From Antedon mediterranea (Eukaryota > Echinodermata > Crinoidea > Comatulida > Antedonidae), in contig NC_092679.1 of the NCBI RefSeq assembly GCF_964355755.1, positions 12,264,932-12,328,931 of the forward strand: a DNA stretch of 64,000 nucleotides. The letters are read 5' to 3'. Shown here one piece after another: positions 53,401 to 64,000 of this stretch (within the stretch, counting starts at the first letter, position 1; each line of letters starts with the position of its first letter). Both the position numbers and the translations under genes were made by a program. The notes under the pieces are model-generated. The model worked only from the letters and a program-made list of their open reading frames with translations. It searched no databases and was not told the DNA's origin.

Positions 53401-54597
53401 ATGACAGCTTGGCGCGCCATACTCTACTGTTAGATATATAAACACATAATATACAAATAAACTTTATTACTGACAGTTGCAACGTTTTAATTAATAATCA
53501 TAAAAAATATAAACGTTGTAGTGATGTATCGTTACAAAGTTTACAATTTCAATCTACTATAACAGAGACAGTTTTAATAATGTATTAAATCGCAAATGTT
53601 TTGCTGTATTTAGTGGTATGTTATTTATGGTTTATGGTTTTATGGTTTTAAATTTATATAGCGCAAAATACAAATATAGTCTCTATGCGCTGTTTAGCAC
53701 AAGTGTGAAAATGAAAAAATGTTGATGTAAAATAAACCATGAAATAGCCTAAAAACCGAATAAATTGACCAAGACAACAGAAAAAGTCCGAAAACGGAAT
53801 CTCACATCACCTATCACCACACTGTTTCACTAACTTGTCAAGACATGTGTAATGGTGATGTGAGCATCTGACTATCCTGCCTAACAAACAATAAAATTAA
53901 TAAAATGTATATTTATAGGCCTATAAAACATGAAACAATATTTCGTTACTAAAAGTAGAGCAGTTAATGCCAGGAGGTGTGCATGAAACTTGGCACAACA
54001 TTTCTTTGATGTATATAGATTCAAAATATCGGGGGTGCCAAAGTGTCCAATGTCCGGTATGGCGGCCATCTTGATTTCAAAATGGCCACCACAAAAACAA
54101 AAAAAAATGTTCATATCTTGGTAACTATACACATTAGAGAATTAACTGGTCTCAAATTGTTCACAAACTATATATTTCTATTTGCTCTAATAAAAAATTT
54201 CGTCCAAAAATTAAAAAAAAATTTCTTTCAGTTTGACCATTGACCTCGTATTTGTATATTATCTCTATAACTACTGGTCATTTTCAATCGATTTTGGTGT
54301 CATTTTGTTCAGAATAAATACATTTATATTTGTAGTAATGAAACGTTTTCACATAAAATGACCGGAAATACAATTTATGACCGTTGACGCCAATTATGAA
54401 CACACTGTATGTGGTTGACATTGGTATAAATGCACCTAATTTGACTACATAAATTATATTGTCTATTTATTCGTTTATGAAAACGACAATGTATTATCCT
54501 GCGATACGTACATTTGAAATCACAAGTTTTTTTACGCTGGAATTACTGTGTATTTGAGAACCATGTGTGGAGAGGGCGCGAGAAGCGAGCGTACCAT
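53401..54597. other. Intron DNA, no gene
   Basis: Contains a TTTATGGTTTTA simple repeat (about 53622-53650) and a GGCGGCCATCTTG / CAAAATGGCCACC pair near 54,060. No coding sequence recognised. Confidence 0.35.
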
Positions 54598-54896
54598 CTA
54601 GTATCTTTAATTAGTTTAAGTGCGGCGTGTGAGGTCAGGTGTTTAGCACGAAACCCATATTGGTGGGTGTTTAAAATTTAAAATTTGGTTCGATAGTCAT
54701 TATATATAGACTATTATGCATTGCCTTTTCAAAGATTTTTGAAAATACAGGTAACACTGATATCGGGCGGTAATTTATAATTTCATCAATGTTTCCTTTA
54801 TAGACAGGGATAATCTTTGCAATTTTTATTTTATCGAGAAAAATACCAGACTCAAAAGAAATATTTTTATTATGTGAGTTAGTGTCCCGCGACGCT
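54598..54896 (-). pseudogene. LINE RT fragment in copy 3
   Basis: Same fragment as at 45,299 with the more typical NYRPISVLPVFSKIFEKAMH. Truncated at both ends. Confidence 0.7.
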
Positions 54897-55110
54897 GGAA
54901 ACAAAGCTTTTTCTAGCCTCCTGCGTAAATGGTTCGTGCTTGGTACGTTTTGATCATTAGTTTTCTCCTTAAAGAAGAGCTCCCCTCAAACTTTTATTAT
55001 GTTTAGATAAGTTTAATTAAAGTGATTATACAAAAAAAAAGGAAAAATATGGCAATATATTTAATAATATGGAAATAGTGCTTTTTAATATATTACATTT
55101 TTTTCTGCAG

Positions 55111-55311
55111 AGTCAACTACAATGGCGATTGGTACGACCACACACGAGGCATCAGCAGTAAGTGAATTTGACACGTCCAACACGAACGGTCTTGCATTAC
55201 GATCGACAACCATTACACATACATCAACTACAGAGTCAACGGCGAATGCTAAGACAACACCGATAAGTACAACTATAATCCAAAATTCACCAACGACAGA
55301 GTTAACTAATG
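55111..55311 (+). CDS. Ser/Thr-rich stalk exon, copy 3
   Basis: The protein sequence equals copy 1; the few base changes are silent (for example GAA to GAG). CTGCAG acceptor and GTACAG donor are intact, phases 1-1. It is the last stalk exon before the lectin exons. Confidence 0.6.
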
Positions 55312-58300
55312 GTACAGCCATAATATGGCAAATTGTTTTATCATTTACTTCTGAATTAAACTTTAAGGCAATTGGTTGCAACTTAAGTCCAATATAGGCC
55401 TATTCGACTTAATATGCAATATATCACAATCATGTCATTAGCACAAATGCATAGATTAAGATATCGGACAAACTGAAAATGTAATCTGGCATCACATGCA
55501 TATATTCAGTTTATATTAATAAATATTTAATGATATTTACCAGGATTTAATTAGTATAGATAAAGATAGCCACATGCGATGGTAAAATAGACCTAACTAG
55601 AATAGCTAAATTACGTACATTTCCTGTTTTTAATATTCATTGTCGTTGCAATGTAAAACAAGAATATTTCTTACAAAAAACGCTGCTCGCTTATTGTTAT
55701 TGCTAAGGTCAAGTCTGGGGGTCACTTCAAGTATCCTATTACAAACAAAAACTTCAATGGACTGTTTTGATAATAATTCAATGATTATCTGACAGCGAAT
55801 TATAGTAATATCATGGGACTCATAAATACCAGAAATGCTTTGGGATTTGTCGACTCTTTTCCCAGCCGTTTTTTGGATTCAACAGGTGAAATTATAGTGG
55901 AGTTTCCATTTTAACAAAAATGTCAAAGTGTAGTACTATAAAGCTGCTTGATTTCATCTAATGAATGAGTCATCTCGTGTGACGTAGCGGGCTAGAGCAG
56001 CAGGGTGAAAAATACTTTTACTTCTATCAAGTTTAATCATCACTGTTCCGACGTACGCAAAGCAGAAAACGATGTGTAATAATATGTACGATAAACGGCA
56101 ATATGCTAACGTCGTCGGCTCTAATTAATTAACCAATAATTAATATAATTAATAATATATAATAATAATAATTATTATTATTATTATAAAGTGCTTTAAG
56201 AATACGATTTATTTTATCGGAAGAAACAATTGAGGAAAATATATAATTATTAAGAATTAGAATGTTGTAAGATGTAAATGAAACACTGGTAAACAAATGT
56301 TAATAGAAATGCGTGCGTTTGTTTTTGCGTGTAAAATTTTACCTAATAAAATGAACTTGAAATATTAGTAAAACACCACTACTCAAGAGAAGATGCTAAG
56401 GCATTGAAGAATTTATTTTTTAGATATGTTTCTGAACAGGTTCAGAATGAATTTCTGACTGTGTGCGTCATGAGAAGGTACATGGAAAACCCCGTCATAT
56501 GGGTCGTTGATTTGTCCGTAGTCATTGCATTTTGCCGGGGATTCCCCATCATTTAAGTATTTCCGTAGTACCCTATTTATTTATCTTCATTTCCCTACGT
56601 CCGTAATATTGGGCCAAATTTCCGTAGTAATTACGGGCGTTCCGAACTTTGAAATAACAGTGTTTAATTGCTTCTTTCTGCAAATTTCTTTCATATTTTC
56701 TTTTCTGGAGTGTTGATAATAGGCCTAGTAATTAGTTTGGGGACTTCCTCTGACGTTCGTATTGAACGCAACACAAATGTTATCCTTAGTCGCATTTTTA
56801 TCCGAATTATTACTCATTTTGTTTGTATATTATTGACATGATATGATATGTTCATTTATTCTGTGCATGTTAAAATATGTTAAATGCATACGGTATCGCC
56901 GCAAATTACTCAATTATTATTTTTATGTTGAGTCTGATATGTTCGTTTTATTTATGCACATGTGTTCTTAAGACCTAAGCTCCATGATAAAGCATTGAAT
57001 TACTCCTGTATTGTATTAAAAACTAATCAAATGAAGACGAAAAAGTTTTATTAAATTTATTTTTTTTTATCACTAATTTTCTTCTTGATTCTGCTTCTAT
57101 TGATGTGTGAGTTCCTGATATTCCTCTTTACACCTAAGCAATGGAAGGAAAAACGTTTTAATTAAATTTCTTTTTTTTTCTTAGCATTTCTTTTTTCATA
57201 GCCAAACTATTAATACGCCGTCTGTACTAAGAGAGTATTTAAACTGTGTCACTGATAGTTGAATTTGTTTTTCGCCAAGACTCCATGATACAACTAAACT
57301 GGAATGGAAACAACAAATCTAATAAATGCAAATTGTAGTGGAATAACGTTAAGAATGATAACACTGTAATGGTAGTAATAGTCATAAAACATACTATACA
57401 ACAAAGCATGAGATGCGATAACTAATAGCAAAAACAATAGCACGGTCTAAAATACGCGTGAATGGCGGCGCGGCGCGCCATAGAAATCTATTGTGGCCGA
57501 AACTGTCTGTGGCCGAAACGGTCATATGCCGTTAGTATTAGGGTAGGCCTAGGCGTTATAGCCTTGCTAGGCCTAGGATTGTTTGGTTGTTTGTTGACAT
57601 AATTAAAGATGTATTTTCCCTTGAAACACAAAAAATGAAGGTCAAATATTATAAATTTAAATTGGCCATATTAAAATAATATTAAAGTTATTCAGTTAAA
57701 GTCGAAAATTCGACCCAAAAACCTAACCTAATTAACAGGTAAATTAATTTGATTGCATTTCGTCTGGAAAATTTTCGCGAGCGAAAGTAACCAAAGATTT
57801 CAAACCACGAGTATGCATTATGCATGATGCTAATTAGGATTTTTTACAACTCACAACAGTTGACAAGGTGTTTAATAATTTAAATGTTAAAGTAGTAATA
57901 ATAACTAATCTAACCCCGGCAAATACTAGTAATCTGACGTGAACCAAAAACAAAAACGAATAGCACATATTAATTGTTACTATTTTCAATGACAGCTCAA
58001 TCATCCCAGAGAATGTCGTGCAACAGACAAATAAAATATCTCTATACGAGCACGTTAAAAATGACAATATGCACACATTAAGTGCCCAAAAGTGCTGACA
58101 AATTTCTTTTCCATCCCTTTTTAAAATGCAAATACTCTTTAGAATGGAAGATGACCTCAAAATGTGTAACTTATTACGAAAGCCAATGAGTTGTAAATAT
58201 GAATTCATGTGCATATTAGACGTACAAAATGGTATGACGTCACCATTTGGCCACATGAATTTTTAAAATAGAGTTTTTTCACCTTTTGTCATAGATAATC

Positions 58301-58735
58301 ACCTTCAAGAGTGCATTTCGCTAATCTGTGCTCAATTTTCGCTCAAATTTTATTATATGCTTGCTAAAACAATTATCTTATTCTCTTTTTATCAGTAAAA
58401 TTATGAAAATGGTGTCTTATAATTCGTCAAAGTAACAAATATTAAATTCTACTTATTTTTTGGTTTTGTGTTTTACGTGACAATGTTTGACTTCTTGTAA
58501 AAATCCACTATTAATGGTAATTTTCTTCTTGGTTTAATTAGTTATTTGTTATTTTCTATGCAACATTAATAGAAATAATTGTTTATAAAATTAAATGAAA
58601 TAACAAAAATGAAATTAGCTAATTTGTCCAGGTTTTACGTGACAATGTTTGACTTCTTGTAAAAATCCACTATTAATGGTATTTTTCTTCTTGTTAATTT
58701 CTATGTAACAATAGAAATATTTGTTTATAAAATTA

Positions 58736-59470
58736 TTTATAAAATTAAATGAAATAAACGAATGAAATTGCTTTTTAAGATAGTGTTACAGTACATTTAC
58801 CTTGATTAGCTAATAAAATCAAACCAATTTAATGCTTTACTAAATGTATAGACTCAGTATTTGATATTACATGTTATAGGCATCAATAGGGATTACCACC
58901 AAGAGATTTAATGGTGTTTCTTGGTCACCTAGAACTTCTCAAATTATTGATTCTTACATTATTATTAAACTTCAAGGCCAGGTGCGGCCAAAACATTTCT
59001 ATTGATCATACATTCCAATAATTATCGATCAATAGTTTCCCCTATGTTTCATTATTTTTGGCATTTTATTTTTGTTACACGAACTTGTTGAAAATAAGCA
59101 CTTTCTTATCAGTGTAGGGATAGTACAAATTTTGTAAATAGAGAGGCATTTTTAAAAAAAAGCTATACAAAATAAACAGTTTAGTAAAAAATGTTATCAG
59201 ATGACTAAATATAGGTAATATAACGTGAATTTTACTTTTTTTTTTATTCAATTTTAGAATTTTATTTTTATGCTATAGCAAAAATTATCCACCGTACATC
59301 CATCATCTTTTTTCACCTTTTAGGGAGTCACCAGACATGTTATTACATTAGGTTAAACTACATAACTACTGAAAAAAAGTTTTTATGGCAGAATTTTGGC
59401 AAATATTTGATTTATGTACAAATTACCAGATATTATATTTAAAATTCATGCCTGTATCTAAGCTTTAAGG
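58736..59470. other. Intron DNA, no gene
   Basis: AT-rich; nothing recognised. Confidence 0.35.
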
Positions 59471-59621
59471 TTTGTCTACACTATCAAACTGTATGTGTCA
59501 AAAAATGTGATGTGCCCATATATGGACATGATGATGTCATATCACTAACATATTTAAGCATAGCACTACCATATAAGGGCACATCAAACTTTTTTGACAC
59601 ATAGAGTTTGATAGTGTCAAT
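59471..59621. mobile_element. Palindromic MITE, about 150 bp
   Basis: CACTATCAAACTGTATGTG then TCAAAAAA on the left mirrors TTTTTTGACACATAGAGTTT then GATAGTGT on the right, inverted repeats of about 30 bp. The centre is short and non-coding. A target duplication was not resolved. Confidence 0.65.
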
Positions 59622-59959
59622 TCTTTTATAGAGACACACTCTTTTCTATCAGAGTTAAAATACAATCTTGCGGTTTAGTTGTTTCATGTGTGAATAAAAC
59701 AAAAGATAGAGGCCTATATTCTTTGCTAACACCTATCAGAGTAATAAGAGGAGGAGTTCCATTGGATGGTTGTAACTCAGATATGATGATTCAGATCAGC
59801 CACATTAAAAACTAAAAATTGAATAGAAAAATGACCTTAATATAATGACAAATTAAGCCAAACTATGAATAATTTTGTATATCCTAACACTTGATTTTGC
59901 CTAAAAAATATCAGTGAGTTTTTCCCACCATAACACACGTCAAACTTTATACATTTTAG

Positions 59960-62882
59960 AGTGGTTGATGGGGGACTGTGGCAACATTTCACAATTTTAT
60001 CCTGTGAGTGGTGAATATGTGATACAACCAAGTGACGGAGGACCACAAATTAATGTGTACTGTGATATTAGGGAAGATGGAAATTGGACGGTAAGACAAC
60101 AGTTATCAAGAGTAAACCCATCTTTATTAATTATTCTATAACACACAAACAAAAACAAAATGTATCCATCATCATTACTATAAGGACTACCAGGGATCAG
60201 CATGGACAGAAAACATTTATTATAGAGAACAATGTTAATGATTTGGGAGATAAGCCTTTACCAGCAACAGTGCGACGTTACAGAAAATTAAGTTGAAAGG
60301 CCAATGATTTATACTAATGTTCCAAATCATGCATACTAAGCACCAAGAAGCAACTTAAGTGTAGTCAAATGATACACTATTGACTTAGTGTACTTTAATC
60401 GTAATAATACTGACCAGGTTCTCATTTCATTCAGTTCTATTTATGCTTGTTCAGTAAAGTAGGCTAGAGTATATATATATAACTAAATCTTTTTATGATC
60501 AGGTGATACAGAGAAGACAAGATGGATCAGTTGATTTCTACCGTAATTGGACAGAATACAAAGAGGGTTTTGGAAATGTGAACACAGAGTTCTGGCTTGG
60601 TAATGAACAAATCAACCGTTTAACAGCTGATGGAAATTTTGAGCTAATGGTAGAAATGACAGATCACTTGAATGTAACAAAGTTTGCAAAATATTCCCAA
60701 TTCCATGTTGGTACTGAGGACTCTAACTATGTTTTGACAATCAGTGGATACACAGGAACTGCAGGTTAGTATATTCAATCAATTTTATCTGAAGAAAGTA
60801 AACAAAGAATTAACATTGATACTTTTAGCACTCCTACACTCTTTGTAAGTTGCAGTAAAAATAGTCTATGAACTACTCACATACTGTATGTTTTTCTTTT
60901 ATTTATCACATTTGAAGTGTATAATAAAATTAATGTTTAGAATTACAACTGCTTAAATAAATGATAAGGACATTGACTGGGACAGAACCTAAAACATGTA
61001 CTGTACCCAAGGTTCCTAAAGTTTAGGGTAATAATTTGTAGCGTGAAATAGAACATAGATAAATGAGGAACCCATGTTAAAATGTAATAGTATTATTATT
61101 CAAGTTGACAATTTTCTAGTGTTTTCTAATCAATATAACTCTCCAGTGGGAACACGTTTGTTTAATGAATTTGTTTACATATTAATCTATTTGCAAATAT
61201 TGTAGAAAACATCAAGTAAAAAGATAGAAATCAAATTTCACCAAGGTATTTGGAACTTATTTAGGTTAGAAATAAAAGAAACTGATTTCAAATGAATACT
61301 GTAAATGGAAATATTTTCGCATACAGAATGATTCGCTTAACTACTTTCTTGACGTTTTCGCGTATTGATATTTTCACAGATTTCATTTTAGTCTAGGCCT
61401 AAAGTAAAGTATAAAAGTGTCGACACGAGCTATCATATTAACTTCCTATTATTATAGCTGAGGCCCATACAGTGGGCCTTAAGGTCTAGCCTACATTCCG
61501 TATTCACAGTACTACAGTAGTAAATTAAAAACAAATGTTTCTATATTTGTTTAGTCCTTTTTATATTCACAAAACTTCCAATAAACTAACTGCAAAAGTA
61601 TCTTGAAAATATTCTTTTTTCAAACCAATAATTAGTTTTTACTAATTATTGGTTTGAAAAAAAGAATATTTTCAAGATACTTATACCTACAAACCAGATG
61701 AACATTTTCAATCATAACTGCAAAAGTGTCGATCACTGCTGCAGTACTGAGACAGTACCGTAAGAATCTGTAGCTTTTTTCGGTTTGCATGTTGTTTACA
61801 TTCAACCCAAAATCTGCGAAAATTAAACCATTGCAAAAATAACGGCATATAAAATGTACAGTGTATTATGCAACATACTAAAGCTGAAAAAAGTTGGACC
61901 AACGTTAAGAAAAGCTCCTAAAAACATCTGAAAAATAGAACAAAACAGTTATAATAATGATATTATAATCTAATCTATTATTATAATCTAAATTGTCTAT
62001 AATGTAAATTGTTGGATGGCCTTCCCACTTCAAAATTCTTTCTTATAGGCCTGAAACAAATCTAACAACATTAAAATGTTCAAATGCACTCATGGTACAA
62101 CTTATCTATTCTGTAATGGAACAACTCTCAAGGTCAAATGACATTTGATCATTTTACTTCAGCAACTACATTTGTTTTAATGTAGGCATATATGAGGAAG
62201 TCGAGGCAACAGTATGTGTATAATTAATATCCAAACAAGCTTGCTAAATAATTGCACAAACAGGTTAAAGAGTGAGTAAAATATAATTACTGCCAGTAAC
62301 TACAGAATTATAGAATTTTCTACCCAAAACAATTTTTTTGGTAAAATCAGACAAAACACAGTGAAATTAAAAACAAATTAAATGTAATTAAATAATAAAA
62401 AATACTATTTATAGACCTAAATTGTGTTTATGATTTAATGTATGGCAATTTGACAAAAAAAATTAAATATGTTAATAAATTACAAATTATAGGATATTTT
62501 ATTATTTCTATTTTCCCTTTTATATCAAATACCTTTTATTTTATTTTTAATACAAAGAAAAACAAATATTTAAAATGAATTTTAATTTAAAGATATATGA
62601 AGTAAACTAAAGATGATATGTTTTGTTTGTTTAGGTGATTCTTTGGCATACCAAAACGGTCAACAATTTACAACGTATGATACAGACAATGATAAGCACA
62701 GTGGTAACTGTGCTGAGTTTAACAAAGGTGCTTGGTGGTACAAAGACTGTGGTTCTTCAAACCTGAATGGCCTTTACCTTACACCAGGTACAGCTGATTG
62801 GTCAGGCATCATCTGGTGGTATTTCCATAAAAATAGAAACAGTCTCAAGAAGACAGTGATGATGGTTAAAAGAGCACCATAA
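59960..62882 (+). CDS. Membrane fibrinogen-related protein: C-terminal FReD exons
   Basis: Three exons: 59960-60090 (phase 1 in, 0 out), 60503-60764 (0 to 1) and 62635-62882 (stop TAA at 62880). All have AG/GT borders. The 213-residue product is a complete fibrinogen C-terminal domain: GDCGNISQFYPVSGEY, VYCDIREDGNWTVIQRRQDG, SVDFYRNWTEYKEGFGN, FWLGNEQINRL, then the calcium-site region YDTDNDKHSGNCAEFNKGAW, WYKDCGSSNLNGLYL and the end MMVKRAP. Four Cys are in the usual places. Such domains bind acetylated sugars in ficolins, tachylectins and FIBCD1. The phase-1 entry fits the stalk exon exit. A signal-peptide start is not seen nearby, which supports the link to the TM exon. Confidence 0.8.
60765..62634. 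other. Last intron of the lectin gene
   Basis: 1.87 kb, AT-rich. It holds the long hairpin at 61597-61681; otherwise nothing was recognised. Confidence 0.6.
61597..61681. repeat. 40-bp-stem hairpin in the intron
   Basis: AGTATCTTGAAAATATTC and the rest of the left arm (61597-61636) are matched by the right arm (61641-61681) with one extra A and a TTTT loop. AACTGCAAAAGTRTC occurs before and again about 30 bp after it. The transcript strand would form a long dsRNA stem. Confidence 0.8.
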
Positions 62883-62885
62883 GAT

Positions 62886-63030
62886 AGTTGTCATGATTCA
62901 AACATGAATGGCTTTACCTACACCAGATACAGTTGATTACAATGGCATCAACTTGTATACTTTTGATAGAGGCCTTAAGACAACAGTGATGATGGTTAAG
63001 AGAGCAGCACAAAATAATCAGAATCTGTAA
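62886..63030 (+). pseudogene. Decayed duplicate of the end of the FReD
   Basis: Directly after the stop codon the DNA again resembles the last exon: CATGATTCAAACATGAATGG matches the CGSSNLNG coding stretch, and ACAGTGATGATGGTTAAG matches the TVMMVK end. Frameshifts and stops break it. It would lie in the 3' UTR. Confidence 0.75.
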
Positions 63031-64000
63031 TTATTGAATAATTTGACTTATGAATAATATATAGGAATAACGAAGATTCCTCTTTTGTTTCTTTTAGCTA
63101 TTATCCATTTGGAATTATCATTAAATAATTGTATTGTTAAATAACAGCTCGTTATCTAATCCAAATGTTACAGAATTAATAATCGAATATATTGTCATAT
63201 CACTTGTGATTTGTTTAAACATTATTAGTATTTTAATTTATATAATAATATAAATATTATGTAAACTTTCATTAGGCATACAAAGATTAATAACAGTTAT
63301 TTTTTTAAATTTTATTATTATTTGAATTTATGCTATAACTACATATATAATAGTAACATTAATATTAATTGTTTTTAATTACAAAATAACATTAAATTGA
63401 TATTCAATCAGTGTATCCTTTCATTACTGATAAATTAGTAGTTTGTAAATCTAACTTTAGGAGTATGATTTTTAGTCTATATTGAATCTTGTTTTAAAGT
63501 TATTAAAAATGAAATAAAAACATATAATGAATGTGTATGTATTTTTTAATGTAAAGATGGCTTTTTTAAAGATATTAACAATCAAACAAAAAAACTCCAA
63601 CATTGGATCTTCATAATAATTGTTTTGGAAATTCACTAAAATTTACTTATTTATGCAAATACGAGGGGGTTTATTCAGATATGAATACAAACAATATACA
63701 TACAAATATATTATTCACCAACTGTTCTAATACCACACACGTGAGACCAAAGACGATCAATTATTAATTACATTCTAAGTGCATGTATAGAGGTAATTGG
63801 CAAGTTACTCGATGTTGGATGGAGATGAAATAAAAAATAAAAATGGCCTTCTATCAAATAAAGCGCGTCGTATTCTTCAATACATATCAACAATATAGAT
63901 GGATATAACGTTTTAGTATCATTTTGATTTTCGATTTCGATTCTTACTGTTTCAGTATATTTTATTTTATTCGTCATTATAATCAATGCATTAAAGAGAA
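63031..64000. other. 3' flank of the lectin gene
   Basis: AT-rich. A poly(A) signal AATAAA is at about 63,515. A 72-codon minus-strand frame at 63768-63986 has no recognisable domain and is not called. Confidence 0.4.

Larger units (their letters stand above)
54598..58735 (+). repeat. Segmental duplication, copy 3
   Basis: Offset about 9,298 bp from copy 1. It contains the inverted RT fragment (54598-54896), stalk exon 3, the microsatellite, the MITE left end (57603) and the same distal DNA. Near its end a stretch of about 155 bp (GTTTTACGTGACAATGTTTG) is itself duplicated (58470 and 58633). Confidence 0.9.

Noticed and set aside
1-64000. CRISPR array, operon or prokaryotic origin
   Set aside because: Introns, LINEs, SINEs and animal protein domains show that this is animal nuclear DNA; no spacer-repeat pattern exists.

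Overview
The window looks like nuclear DNA of a marine invertebrate deuterostome, most likely an echinoderm. The reasons are split genes with GT-AG introns, AT-rich DNA with many TAGGCCTAG words, a fibrinogen-related lectin gene and an EPTP-repeat gene, and a dense mix of CR1/L2-like and Tx1/L1-like LINEs, BEL/Pao, hAT MITEs and foldback elements resembling the TU elements of sea urchins. The species cannot be read from the sequence. Host coding sequence is sparse; most of the window is mobile or repetitive DNA.

Region 1 (1-17,665) is one head-to-tail array of two related repeat families: A (1,619 bp) and B (about 1,413 bp), in the order A A A B B B A A A. Each unit starts with a small hairpin, carries a tRNA-like pol III promoter on the minus strand and joins its neighbour at ACTAGA. 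A units, and the end of the array, close with strong hairpins whose arm matches a half-site at the unit's 5' end. This is the logic of rolling-circle (Helentron/Helitron2-type) non-autonomous elements. A full-length CR1-like LINE with two open ORFs (12,623-17,088) sits inside the last A unit. About 220 bp after the array are the last two exons of an EPTP (EAR) repeat gene (17,885-18,776).

Region 2 (18,900-38,700) is a mosaic of nested insertions: RT fragments of three LINE types, TTAA-type MITEs, hAT-type non-autonomous elements with exact 8-bp target duplications, and a foldback element with a 9-bp duplication that splits a Tx1/L1-like LINE. There is also a 787-bp tandem duplication, a perfect 42-bp palindrome between 7-bp direct repeats, and a complete 3.6-kb BEL/Pao-type LTR element. 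That LTR element encodes Gag but no pol; the place of pol is taken by a coiled-coil sequence resembling an intermediate-filament rod.

Region 3 (39,259-41,024) is the 5' part of a gene for a protein with two death-effector-like domains. Region 4 (43,800-62,882) reads as one large gene for a type II membrane protein: short cytoplasmic tail, one transmembrane helix, Ser/Thr-rich stalk and a C-terminal fibrinogen-related domain (FIBCD1-like architecture). All junction phases agree. The 201-bp stalk exon is present three times, almost identical, inside a roughly 4-kb segmental duplication, so the stalk appears to be growing or polymorphic in length. The rest is intron and repeat DNA.
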